NCBI GenBank assembly: GCA_963575745.1
Contig: CAUYUJ010018736.1
Coordinates: 1-62,000 of the forward strand
Length of the DNA stretch: 62,000 bases
DNA from: Prorocentrum cordatum
Lineage: Eukaryota > Sar > Dinophyceae > Prorocentrales > Prorocentraceae
Direction of reading: 5' to 3'
The position numbers and the translations under genes are program-made. The notes below the pieces were generated by a model that saw only the letters and a list, made by a program, of their open reading frames with translations, did not search any database and was not told the origin of the DNA. The number at the start of each line of letters is the position of its first letter. The stretch's first letter is position 1. This document shows, one piece after another, positions 45,823 through 55,192 of this stretch.

Positions 45823-45957
45823 TGTCTGTGCTTGTTGCATATCTGTGCGCTTCGCGCTGTGTACTGTACAGGCTGAATTGTAACAGCTGACGCTGCCGTG
45901 TGGACACTGCGACTGGGCTCTGAGAGCCCGCTTCAGTCGACTCCAAGCCAAGCCAAG
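45823..45957 (+). other. LINE B 3' untranslated region
   Basis: 135 bp, nearly identical to the LINE C 3' UTR, ending CCAAGCCAAGCCAAG with no A tail. TGTGTACTGTACAGG contains a short palindrome. Confidence 0.75.
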
Positions 45958-46632
45958 CCTCCCCCCTCCGGAGCGCCGGCGGGGAGGGCGGGGGCGCGAG
46001 GGTGTGTCTGTGTGTTTGTGAGACTGTGCGTCTGTGTGTCCGTGTGCCTGTGTGCCTGTGTGTCTGTGTGTCTGTGTGTCTGTGTGTCTGTGTGTCTGTG
46101 TGTCTGCGTGTCAGTGTGGCAGTGTGGCAGTGTGTCTGTGTGTCTGTGTGTCTGTGTGTCTGTGTGTCTGTGTGTCTGTGTGTCTGTGTGTCTGTGTGTC
46201 TGTTTGTCTGTGTGACTGTGAGTTTGTGTGGCTGTGTGTCTGTGTGTATGTATGTCTGTGTGCGTGGGTATGTGAGTTTGTGTTTCTGTGTGTCTGTGTG
46301 TCTGTGTGTCTCTGCGTCTGCGTGCCTGCGTGCCTGCGTGTCTGTGTGTCTGTGTGTCTGTGTGTCTGTGTGTCGGTGTCTCTGCGTGTCTGTGTGTCTG
46401 TGTATCTGAGTGTCTGTGTGATTGTGTGTTCGTGTGTCTGTGTGTCTGTGTGTCTGTGTGTCTGTGTGTCTGTGTGTCTGTGTGTCTGTGTGTCTTTGTG
46501 TCGGTGTGTCTGTGTGTCTGTGTGTCCGTGTGTCTATGTGCGTGTGTCTGTGTGTCTGTGTGTCGGTGTCTCTGCGTCTGCGTGTCTGTGTGTCTGTGTG
46601 TCTGTGTGTCTCTGTGTCTGTGCGTGTGTGTA

Positions 46633-46677
<45 letters not shown>

Positions 46678-46817
46678 GTGTGTGTGCGTGTCGTTGTGTG
46701 CGCGCGCGGCGCTGGCACCTCCGCGCCCACCCCCCCCCCTCTTCCCCCCCCCCGCGGCGCTCCGCGAGGGCGGAGTGGCTGGAGTGGAGGGGGGGCTGGC
46801 CCCGAAATGGGGCGGCG
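45958..46817 (+). repeat. Microsatellite higher-order unit 1
   Basis: Starts with the GC-rich box CCTCCCCCCTCCGGAGCGCC, continues in degenerate (TGTGTCTG)n with GTGTGGCAG variants, then (TG)n. It ends in C-runs and GAGGGCGGAGTGGCTGGAG...GAAATGGGGCGGCG. Long open frames of His/Thr/Gln or Cys/Val on either strand come from the 8-bp period and are not genes. Confidence 0.85.
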
Positions 46818-47734
46818 CCTCCCCCCTCCGGAGCGCCGGCGGGGAGGGCGGGGGCGCGAGGGTGTGTCTGTGTGTTTGAGAGTCTGTGTGTCTGTGTCCG
46901 TGTGCCTGTGTGCCTGCGTGTCTGTGTGTCTGTGTGTCTGTGTGTCTGTGTGTCTAGGTGTCTGCGTGTCAGTGTGGCAGTGTGGCAGTGTGTCTGTGTG
47001 TCTGCGTGTCTGTGTGTCTGTGTGTGTGTCTGTGCGTCTGTGTGTCTGTTTGTCTGTGTGACCGTGTGTCCGTGTGTCTGTGTGTTTGTGTGTATGTATG
47101 TCTCCTGTGTGTGTGTGTGTGTCTGTGAGTTTGTGTGTCTGTGTGTCTGTGTGTCTGTGTGTCTGTGTGTCTGCGTGCCTGCGTGCCTGCGTGTCTGTGT
47201 GTCTGTGTGTCTGTGTGTCTGTGTGTCGGTGTCTCTGCGTTTCTGTGTGTCTGTGTGTCTGTGTGCCTGTGTGTTTGTGTGTTTGTGTGTGTTTGTGTCT
47301 GTGTGTCTGTGTTTGTGTGTCTGTGTGTCTGTGTGTCTGTGTGTCTGTGTGTCTTTGCGTCTTTGTGTCTGTGTGTCAGTGTGGCAGTGTGGCAGTGTGG
47401 CAGTGTCTCTTTGTGTCTGTGTGTCTTTGTGTCTGTGTGTCTGTGTGTCTGTTTGTCTGTGTGACCGTGTGTCCGTGTGTCTGTGTGTTTGTGCGTATTT
47501 ATGTCTGTGTGTGTGAGTCTGTGAGTTTGTGTTTCTGTGTGTCTGTGTGTCTGTGTGTCTCTGTGTCTGTGCGTGTGTGTATGCACGTGTGTGTGCGTGT
47601 GTGTGTGCGTGTCTGTTTGTGCGCGCGCGGCGCCGGCACCTCCGCGCTTCCCCCCCCCCTCTTCCCCCCCCCGGCGCTCCGCGAGGGCGGAGTGGCTGGA
47701 GTGGAGGGAGGGCTGGCCCCGAAATGGGGCGGCG
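46818..47734 (+). repeat. Microsatellite higher-order unit 2
   Basis: Same order as unit 1, about 917 bp. Its start (46818) is an unoccupied copy of the junction used by LINEs B and C. Confidence 0.85.
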
Positions 47735-47933
47735 CCTCCCCCCTCCGGAGCGCCGGCGGGGAGGGCGGGGGCGCGAGGGGGCGCCCGAGGGGGGCGCGGG
47801 GAGAGAGTGCGCTGAGCAGTCGGGGAATGGGTCTGTAACTGTGTTGTCGTCTGTGCGTAGGTGTTCTCGGATGCTCGCGATTGCGTCTGTGTGTGTGTGT
47901 TGCCGTGCGTGGGTGCGCGTGTGTCTGGTGTGC

Positions 47934-47995
<62 letters not shown>

Positions 47996-48142
47996 TTGCG
48001 TGTGATTCTGTTTGTGTGAGTGGGTGCGCGTGTGTCTGGTATGTGCGTGCGTGTTTGTGCGTGCGTTTGTGTGTGTGTGTGTGTGCGTGCATGTGCGCGC
48101 GCGTGGGCGCGCGCGCGCGTGAGTGCGCGCGCGTGGATGTGA
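47735..48142 (+). repeat. Microsatellite higher-order unit 3, first part
   Basis: Same GC-rich box, then different filler and a nearly pure (TG)n run (about 47931-47990) with CG-rich interruptions. It continues into the flank duplicated before LINE C. Confidence 0.75.
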
Positions 48143-49026
48143 GTGCGCTCGAGCGTGTGTTTCTGTATGTGGTCGTGTGTGCGTCTGTGCGCGCGCTCGT
48201 GTGCGTGTGGGCGAGCGCGCCTGTGGCGGCGCCGCCGTCCGCGCGCCCCCCCCAGCCCCCCCCCCCTCTGGCGCTCCGCGAGGGCGGAGTGGTTGGAGTG
48301 GAGGGAGGGCCGGCCCCAAAATGGGCCCCAAAATGTGGGCTCAAGGCTCAAGGACGGCTGGATCCCACAGACGTCCAGGGCAGCGGGCGGCCCGCCAGCG
48401 CGGGGCCATAGCCTGCCGTCAGAGCACCGACGAGTTCGGCGACGACACAGGTCAGCTAGGTGCTTTGTCTTGCTTGTTTTTGTGCTTCTTTGTGTACATC
48501 GACATTGCAGGGAGCTTTCTTCGTGTACTTGTGCCTTTCACTTGACGGACGGTTCACATATCTTTACTGAGCATATCAGAGTACTTGCGCTCGAGCGTGT
48601 GTTTCTGTATGTGGTCGTGTGTGCGTCTGTGCGCGCGCTCGTGTGCGTGTGGGCGAGCGCGCCTGTGGCGGCGCCGCCGTCCGCGCGCCCCCCCCAGCCC
48701 CCCCCCCCTCTGGCGCTCCGCGAGGGCGGAGTGGTTGGAGTGGAGGGAGGGCCGGCCCCAAAATGGGCCCCAAAATGTGGGCTCAAGGCTCAAGGACGGC
48801 TGGATCCCACAGACGTCCAGGGCAGCGGGCGGCCCGCCAGCGCGGGGCCATAGCCTGCCGTCAGAGCACCGACGAGTTCGGCGACGACACAGGTCAGCTA
48901 GGTGCTTTGTCTTGCTTGTTTTTGTGCTTCTTTGTGTACATCGACATTGCAGGGAGCTTTCTTCGTGTACTTGTGCCTTTCACTTGACGGACGGTTCACA
49001 TATCTTTACTGAGCATATCAGAGTAC
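48143..49026 (+). repeat. 442-bp tandem duplication at the LINE C 5' end
   Basis: 48143-48584 and 48585-49026 are near-identical. Each copy has the array flank (to AAAATGGG) and then about 260 bp of LINE 5' leader (from CCCCAAAATGTGGG). The leader thus occurs once as an isolated fragment (48326-48584) and once attached to the element. Confidence 0.85.
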
Positions 49027-49187
49027 TTGCGAAGACGGCGGGCTACGACTTTCGACAGCTCAACAAACGACGGAATAGGCAGCCAGAGTTATCAGACACA
49101 CAGTGGCTCAATAGGTACGGTATTGCAGAACCCATCACGGAGGTCACAGACACACAGTGGCTCAACAAGTACAGTGCAGACAAAAAC
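48768..49187 (+). promoter_or_regulatory. LINE C leader with possible SL acceptor
   Basis: A T-rich run (48904-48940) followed by ACATTGCAG|GGAGC (AG near 48951) looks like a trans-splice acceptor. Further on TTGCGAAGACGGCG resembles TTTGCAAAGACGGCG in the LINE A leader (about 13882). Two copies of ACACAGTGGCTCAA precede the ATG. Promoter activity is not demonstrated. Confidence 0.45.
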
Positions 49188-50270
49188 ATGTTGCAGGCTG
49201 TACCAGTCGGTGAAGTGAAAGCCTCTCAGGATAATATCTCTGCAACGGTCCCTTTTCCTGATGATCGCTCTGTTCGTGCACGTGTATCAGATGATGAGAA
49301 ACAGGCAGAGGAGATGAGAAGACATAATGTGATTGCTAATGAAAAGAATGACAGCATTCGTTTATTGCTTGAAATGGGGTTTGCCAGCAAAGATAACCAG
49401 ACAGCCATTCGACACACCCTCGACCAACACACGACCAGCATGGATGTGCAGCAGAAGGCCATTGACACTCTCGGAGACCGTCAGACTAAACTTGAGTCCA
49501 TCGTTGCATCTATTCAGACGGCAGGGGCTCCCTCAGTGGCGTCTGGTCCAGGATCTGGCGGGGGTACAGGAGGGACGACTGCGCAGCAGGCAGCACGTAA
49601 CATGTGGCGCCCGACTTTCCTTGAGGTAAAGGGGTGGGTGAAGGACTGGCGGAACCCTGCTATACGAAACCAACAAATGCTGACATATGATGATGGTATG
49701 CGTATTATTAAGAATATTGCCAACGTACTCAGTGAAGATGACAGGGCGTTACTCGACTCAGACAGGACGGAACGACTCAACTCAGGCCGGGTGATGTTCG
49801 GTAACATGAAGATGGCGGTGAAGGGGGGAGTAGAGGCAGACATCCTATGGAGATGGAAAAAGTACCTCGATCAGATTGTGACACCTGTGCAGAATCGTAC
49901 GCCTCCCCCCCCAGGTATCCAGCTGCCGTCGCCGCAACATCTCATCCAGGGAGTTTCTCAGCAGATTGACCCAACAAGTCTGCGCTTCTCAGTGGACTGT
50001 GCACCATGGAAGCGACCACATGTCAAAGCTACGAGCCGTTTCATGGCCGTTATGCGTGCTCAGATCCCTACGGTTTCACTTCGAGCTGAGATTGGCCCCC
50101 CTGTCAGCGCCATCTACTGTACCGTGAGTGGTCAGCGACCTTTCCCTCTGGGAGAATTTCGCGAAGGTACGGGCTGGCAGCTCTGGGATGATGCATGGAG
50201 GAATCTTGTGACGACATATGGTGTGCAGACCACAAAGGATACATTTCTGACAGAATACAATCGTCAGTGA
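49188..50270 (+). CDS. LINE C ORF1 protein
   Basis: 360 residues from ATG 49188, the first Met in the frame inside the element. Residues 1-60 are polar and acidic; about 65-105 are heptad-rich (coiled coil likely); a Gly/Ser/Thr linker precedes MWRPTFLEVKGWVKDW at about 138. The C-terminal half is shared with LINE A ORF1 (PHVKATSRF, IGPPVS), which points to a conserved but unnamed fold. A role as the RNA-binding partner of ORF2 is inferred from LINE biology. It ends in TGA 50268-50270 followed by AAG, and ORF2 runs on in the same frame. Confidence 0.85.
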   Translation: MLQAVPVGEVKASQDNISATVPFPDDRSVRARVSDDEKQAEEMRRHNVIANEKNDSIRLLLEMGFASKDNQTAIRHTLDQHTTSMDVQQKAIDTLGDRQTKLESIVASIQTAGAPSVASGPGSGGGTGGTTAQQAARNMWRPTFLEVKGWVKDWRNPAIRNQQMLTYDDGMRIIKNIANVLSEDDRALLDSDRTERLNSGRVMFGNMKMAVKGGVEADILWRWKKYLDQIVTPVQNRTPPPPGIQLPSPQHLIQGVSQQIDPTSLRFSVDCAPWKRPHVKATSRFMAVMRAQIPTVSLRAEIGPPVSAIYCTVSGQRPFPLGEFREGTGWQLWDDAWRNLVTTYGVQTTKDTFLTEYNRQ

Positions 50271-53200
50271 AAGAGAGCCCGACAGTTTTTCCAAGTAAAG
50301 GCTGCAACTTGGAACTGTCAGAGGGCTGGTGCTAAAAACTGCAGAGCAGCGGAGGTTATACACTGTTTGGCCCATGTCGGCCTGGCGGCGATTCAGGAGG
50401 GACAACATCTGATATCGAGTGAGTGCACACGTTTGGGGTTTAGTGTTTTCCCATCAAGGGATGGGAAGGCGGCCATTATGATGAACGGACAATGGAAGGG
50501 ACAAATTCGGGATATTATCACTACACAATCTAGGCTGGTTGTGGCTGTCTTGGGAAAGAAAAACCACCCTATTATCTTTGCGAGCGTCTACCTACCTGAT
50601 GAGAGTGTCAAAGATGCTGAGACTATTTGTGACGAAACGATTGCTGAACTTACACGGATTATTAGAGAATGCAGTGGTAAATATAGGACTCCAAGCGTAG
50701 TTATCTCGGGGGATTTCAATGTGGAGCTCCCTGGGAACATCAGTGGGGAATTCAAGGGTATAAGATATGCTATCACGGGTGGTGGTGTGGATGGGAGGAT
50801 GGTTTATTCGGAGGAGGGTACCAAGATCAGAGAGAGAGAGAGGATCAAACAAGACATGAGGAGGAGGATATTAGGTCTGCTCATGGAGTTCGGTTTGAAG
50901 GCTGCCAACACATTTCAAGATAGGTCTGTGACGTGGACAGGCTACGCGAGGGGGCGCGTGCCAGCCAGGTCCGCTGTGCTCGACTATATGTGCATACCGC
51001 TCCGCTGGGATATAGTGGACATGACGGTATCTTACGAGTTTCACCGAGGGGGTAAGCTGGCGACTAGCCGCTTGTCGGACCATGCGATGCTCGTTCTTTC
51101 CGCTAGAGACCACGGGAGTCCTGACAGATTTTGGAATGCATGTTACCGACCACGGGTGCAGTTGGTAGGCTATACACCGAGTACATGGTATGATGAGAAT
51201 ATCGCACGTACACAATGTGATGAGATGATGGAAAATATTCAGGATTTCCAGGGTGACGATGACGATGACAACTTGGGCCTCAAAGGGACCCCCAATGGTA
51301 TACCTTACGAGACAAAGACCTGCGACGACGATGGTCCTGGATGTGGTACTCCTCGGGACTTTCGTGGTTTGGCTTCTGGACTCGTGAGCAGTTTTACACA
51401 GGGAGTTCATTTTCAGACCAGGGATGCCGCTCAAAAACCTCCCGTGCGACCGTCAGGACTCCAGCCTTTGCTTGAACGGCGTCGTGCACTTCCGCCTGGA
51501 CTCAGTCCTGAGAGGCGTGAGCTGACACGTAAGCTCAACGCCCTGCGGAGACAATACCGCCGTGCTCGTCTGGAGTGGCAGATTCCGCCCGTACGCAGAC
51601 GTGTACGCAACACACTACACAATCTGGGAGGGACGGAGGATAGACAGCACTGGGAGAGGATCATACATCATACCTGTCAGGAGCAGTTCTCATCGCTAGA
51701 GGCACGTTCGGCCAACAGTCGCTTGCTACAGGAGCTGCGACGAGAGGCCAGCATGATGCCGGCCAGGCATCTACCTTTCAGCACGTTTTTACGTGCTCGG
51801 AGTCGGCTCCGATCGTCCAGGGCGACAGGACGTGATGGAGTGCCGTGCGAGATATTGAAGAAAATACCTTGGGCCTCTCTGAATAAGATACACACGTTAT
51901 TTGATCAGGTCTTCAGGGGTTCCATTCCATACCCCGAGAGTTGGCGAGAGATCCTTGTTTGCGTGATGCCAAAGAAGAGTTTAACCAGTAACATGTCCGA
52001 CTGCAGGTTCCTGTGCTTGCTGAATGCTATCGCACGTTGGTATGTTAGCACGCTTGTGTGTATGATCGAGGAGTCTGTGGAGTCTTCGGGTGTATTACGC
52101 CGTCTGGGTCTCTACGGTTTCCAGCGCAACCGCAAAACATTCGAAATCACTGCGGCCCTCAAAAACATGGGCCAACATGCGTCCAAATGGCGTGATCAGG
52201 AACTGCACGTTGCTATCTGTGATATACGTAGGGCCTTCGACCATGCCACTGTGGGGAAACTCCGTGAGGCCCTTCAATGGAGTCAGGTACCTCTGCAATT
52301 TCAGATACCACTTCTGGAGGCTGTGCTCTATGGGAGCTGTGAGGTCACAGGTGAGGGTTTAAGTATTCAGGGTTTCTCTTGGGATGTGAATATTAGGACT
52401 GGAGGTCCAGAAGGGCCACTGGCTTTCAATCTTATTGCTGCCCACATGTGGAGTGCGACGTTTCATACATGGGATGTCTTGGGATACGGTTACAGATGCG
52501 AGATTGTAGGGGAGAAATGGAGTACGACGGTTCAGCATACGGTCAACCACATGGTCTGGGCTGATAACGTGGTAGTACTGGCTCAAAGCGAATCACAACT
52601 GACCGAGATGCTTTCGCAGCTCACACACTCTCTTGTGCGACACGGCATGGAATGGAAGCCCATTCAAACTGATGCTGCACCCATCCCGCTGCTTGGCGAA
52701 TACCTTGTATTTGGACAGGTTGTGAATTTTGAACAGGACGGTACGGTCTCACAGGTGCATAATGTTGAGATCACCTCGACGACCAATGAGTTTCAGACAT
52801 TCCGGTTATCTCGTGTGACGTCCACGGTGCTCTTGGGTGTCTTCATTACCACTGACTATCGGGCACACTCTCATGAGGATCTGGCTTTCCGTCTCGATGC
52901 TGCAAGAAGAAGTTTCTATTCGCAGAAGGCATTCTACGGGGCCAGATGTGTACCTATAAATGCTAAGTTCCAGAGGTATACTGAAAGGATACAATCTCAG
53001 ATACTGTACGGAGGAGAAAATATTACATTGGATGACAGCAGCCTCGAGGACATACACCGCTTCGAGGGACAGTGTTTACTACAGATCGTGGCCACAAGGA
53101 GGTTACCAGACGAGTCCATTCAGGACTATGAGCTGCGAAGGAGGAGGAGGTGCAGAACTTTATTTCAGGAGGCAGGTTTCATGCCACTGCCACAGCGACT

Positions 53201-54275
53201 ATTGCTAGCATGCTGGAATGTTGCCAAGGATTTGTCAAGTTTTATCCAGTCTTTGCCTGTGCATAACTGTCACGATCGATGTTGGTACGACGCCAGATTT
53301 GGTATGATAGCTTTCCCAAAGCAGTGGGATATCATGCGTGACAGAGCTGCTGCATTTTTCCATGCACATGCCTCCACACGTATTCGTCGGGAGGAAGGGG
53401 ATATGAGGAGGAGGGAAATGGGGAGGGAAGTGACGGCTCAGCGTACGTGGCAGTACCCGCTACAACAGTTCTTCGGTGATGACTGGTGGGACTGCATGCT
53501 GCACAGTGATTTTTACACGTGGGCTGTCGTGACGGCGGCCGAGCATATTCACAAGTATTTTCAGCCAGAACATAAGAGGGGATGTGGTAACAACTACGAG
53601 AAGGAGGAGGAGTTTGGTATTACTGGACATACGGAGGAGGAAAGTGAGCCCAAGAGAAGAAGGAGGGAGGAGGAGGAGAACCTGAGACTCAGCAAACGTA
53701 TTGCACTGTCGTACATGCGCGAGACGGTCTGGGATTTCACCACTCCTGGACTACCTCTGGAGATTTGCGGGGATAGCCTGCTGATTGTGTCGTGGATCAA
53801 CGGTGTGTGGGCATGTGAACAGGTGGACTATCGCAAACGAGTCGCCAACTTGCAAGATCAGTTATACAACATGTGTGTACAGGAGGGAGGGAGACCACCT
53901 ATGAAGGGACGGGACATTGTGAAGCATATCTTTAGGGAAAACAATGAAAGAGCGGACGCACTGACACATGAGGCCCGCGAGGGCCATACTTATATCAAAG
54001 AGTCGTACGATTCTATCTTTACTAACACGATGAATGTCGTTGCCATTCGGGGTGCCTGGGATGGTGGCGTCTCGGCCTTAGGAGTTGGGTGTGGTTGCTG
54101 GCTTGATATCGGGTTTCGGACAAATACTAACGACTGTGTTTGGACGGAGGTGTACAGAGAGGCCTGGTGTCTGAGCGATACATGCACTGTTACTCAAGCT
54201 GAACTGAGTGCCGCGGAACGGCTGCTCGCAGCCACAGCTCGTCTTTCGCGTGTATGTCGTCTCTTTTCATGTTGA
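50271..54275 (+). CDS. LINE C ORF2: endonuclease, reverse transcriptase, permuted RNase H
   Basis: 1,334 codons directly after the ORF1 TGA, in the same frame. Endonuclease: ATWNCQRAG (residue 13), AAIQEGQ (about 42), ISGDFNVEL (148), RSAVLDYM and LSDHAML (about 270). RT: ATGRDGVPCEI, CDIRRAFDHA (about 650), IRTGGPEGPLAF and HMVWADNVVVLA (WADN at residue 763, bases 52557-52568). An acidic/basic linker with EPKRRRREEEE could be a nuclear localisation signal. RNase H in permuted order: CGDSLLIVSWI (Asp 1168), FRENNERADALT (about 1229), GAWDGGVSALG (Asp 1264), TQAELSAAERLL (Glu 1311). No Met precedes the TWN and QE motifs; the first Mets start after residue 65. Translation therefore probably needs UGA readthrough or re-initiation. 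Confidence 0.92.
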   Translation, partial: KRARQFFQVKAATWNCQRAGAKNCRAAEVIHCLAHVGLAAIQEGQHLISSECTRLGFSVFPSRDGKAAIMMNGQWKGQIRDIITTQSRLVVAVLGKKNHPIIFASVYLPDESVKDAETICDETIAELTRIIRECSGKYRTPSVVISGDFNVELPGNISGEFKGIRYAITGGGVDGRMVYSEEGTKIRERERIKQDMRRRILGLLMEFGLKAANTFQDRSVTWTGYARGRVPARSAVLDYMCIPLRWDIVDMTVSYEFHRGGKLATSRLSDHAMLVLSARDHGSPDRFWNACYRPRVQLVGYTPSTWYDENIARTQCDEMMENIQDFQGDDDDDNLGLKGTPNGIPYETKTCDDDGPGCGTPRDFRGLASGLVSSFTQGVHFQTRDAAQKPPVRPSGLQPLLERRRALPPGLSPERRELTRKLNALRRQYRRARLEWQIPPVRRRVRNTLHNLGGTEDRQHWERIIHHTCQEQFSSLEARSANSRLLQELRREASMMPARHLPFSTFLRARSRLRSSRATGRDGVPCEILKKIPWASLNKIHTLFDQVFRGSIPYPESWREILVCVMPKKSLTSNMSDCRFLCLLNAIARWYVSTLVCMIEESVESSGVLRRLGLYGFQRNRKTFEITAALKNMGQHASKWRDQELHVAICDIRRAFDHATVGKLREALQWSQVPLQFQIPLLEAVLYGSCEVTGEGLSIQGFSWDVNIRTGGPEGPLAFNLIAAHMWSATFHTWDVLGYGYRCEIVGEKWSTTVQHTVNHMVWADNVVVLAQSESQLTEMLSQLTHSLVRHGMEWKPIQTDAAPIPLLGEYLVFGQVVNFEQDGTVSQVHNVEITSTTNEFQTFRLSRVTSTVLLGVFITTDYRAHSHEDLAFRLDAARRSFYSQKAFYGARCVPINAKFQRYTERIQSQILYGGENITLDDSSLEDIHRFEGQCLLQIVATRRLPDESIQDYELRRRRRCRTLFQEAGFMPLPQRLLLACWNVAKDLSSFIQSLPVHNCHDRCWYDARFGMIAFPKQWDIMRDRAAAFFHAHASTRIRREEGDMRRREMGREVTAQRTWQYPLQQFFGDDWWDCMLHSDFYTWAVVTAAEHIHKYFQPEHKRGCGNNYEKEEEFGITGHTEEESEPKRRRREEEENLRLSKRIALSYMRETVWDFTTPGLPLEICGDSLLIVSWINGVWACEQVDYRKRVANLQDQLYNMCVQEGGRPPMKGRDIVKHIFRENNERADALTHEAREGHTYIKESYDSIFTNTMNVVAIRGAWDGGVSALGVGCGCWLDIGFRTNTNDCVWTEVYREAWCLSDTCTVTQAELSAAERLLAATARLSRVCRLFSC

Positions 54276-54410
54276 TGCCTGTGCTTGTTGCATATCTGTG
54301 CGCTTCGCGCTGTGTACTGTACAGGCTGAATTGTAACAGCTGACGCTGCCGTGTGGACACTGCGACTGGGCTCTGAGAGCCCGCTTCAGTCGACTCCAAG
54401 CCAAGCCAAG
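54276..54410 (+). other. LINE C 3' untranslated region
   Basis: Nearly identical to the LINE B 3' UTR, ending in three CCAAG steps with no poly(A). It may hold the signal recognised by its own RT, which is inference from its conservation. Confidence 0.75.
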
Positions 54411-54451
54411 CCTCCCCCCTCCGGAGCGCCGGCGGGGAGGGCGGGGGCGCG
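54411..54451 (+). repeat. Right half of the GC-rich target box
   Basis: CCTCCCCCCTCCGGAGCGCC and its continuation to GGGGGCGCG, the same as 45958 and the two unoccupied copies at 46818 and 47735. Confidence 0.75.
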
Positions 54452-55030
54452 TGGGGGCGGCAGTTGAGCGCCGGGGGGGGGGGGGCGCTGAGGTGGCTGC
54501 GGTGGGTGCGTCATCGCGTGATCGTCAGTGCGCGTTTTCCCCTGGATGCGGTTGAGCGCGGGGGGGGGGGCGCTGAGGTGGCTGCGGTGGGGGCGTCATC
54601 GTGTGATCGTCAGTGCGAGTTTTTCCTTGGGAGTTTGCGCGTGCGTCTGTGTGCGTGGGGTGTGCGTGCGTGTGTGTGTGCGTGCGTGCGTGTGGGTGTT
54701 CGTGTGTGCCCCCGTGTGTGTATGTGCTTGTGTGATCCGTGTGCGTTTGCGCGTCTGTGTGTGTATGTGAGATGTACTGTGTGCTTGTGTGTGCGCGTCT
54801 GCGCGTGTTCCGACCTTCGCGTGTGGATGTGTTGTGTGTTGGTGTGTGTGTATGTGTGCGTGTGTGTGCTGAGCATGCTGGCGTATGTGTGTGTTCTTGT
54901 GTATGTATGTGGGTTTGTATGTGTGTGTTCGCGTGTGCGTGCTTATGTGCGTGTGCTCGTTTGTGTGAGTGCCTCTTTGCTATCCGGGTTTTGGACGCTA
55001 CCAAGTTCGCACCCGTAATGGGTTATTTCG
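54452..55030 (+). repeat. G-run tandem repeat and degenerate (GT)n tract
   Basis: Two copies of a unit of about 82 bp with a G run and CGCTGAGGTGGCTGCGGTGG (54463-54632), then a GTGTGCGTG-rich tract to about 54985. The last bases change to ordinary composition. Open frames here are low-complexity artefacts. Confidence 0.75.
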
Positions 55031-55192
55031 CATTCGCTAGTCAATCCTCAGGTCTGTAGGTGTAGTATTACTATCAAAACACTTGGCGAAACCGTGTTTG
55101 GATATAAACATTAAAACGTCATTTTTCGAGTTTTTTGGGGTTTTCTTCCGGACTCTACCTGCATGTGTACCGAGCAGCGCCGTGCGAGAAAA
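55031..55192 (+). repeat. Diverged AT-rich leader
   Basis: Contains CTATCAAAACACTTGGCG as in the leaders near 11935 and 12200, with otherwise low similarity. Precedes hairpin unit 19. Confidence 0.55.

Larger units (their letters stand above)
40497..45957 (+). mobile_element. LINE B, near-complete copy, broken
   Basis: Same family as LINE C, with very few differences. The 5' end is lost in the gap; it starts within the untranslated leader. ORF1 is intact. ORF2 has two single-base frameshifts against LINE C. The 3' end is followed by CCTCCCCCCTCCGG, the same flank as LINE C. Confidence 0.92.
48768..54410 (+). mobile_element. LINE C, full-length and apparently intact
   Basis: About 5.6 kb: leader, ORF1, in-frame UGA, ORF2, short 3' UTR. 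It is the only LINE here with no frameshift and so may be recently active. Limits are inferred from the junctions with the array, whose left flank ends AAAATGGG and right flank starts CCTCCCCCCTCCGG. No target duplication or A tail is visible. Confidence 0.9.

Noticed and set aside
45737-48331. 864-residue minus-strand frame of His-Thr-Asp-Gln repeats, and Cys-Val repeats on the + strand
   Set aside because: Direct translation of the (TGTGTCTG)n microsatellite; all frames are open for trivial reasons.
48585-49187. N-terminal extension of LINE C ORF1 through the duplicated flank
   Set aside because: The extension translates array flank and leader, is absent in LINE B, and both copies share ATG at 49188/40735.
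54464-55059. Open frames in the GT-rich tract
   Set aside because: Low-complexity Cys/Val/Arg peptides set by the dinucleotide repeat.
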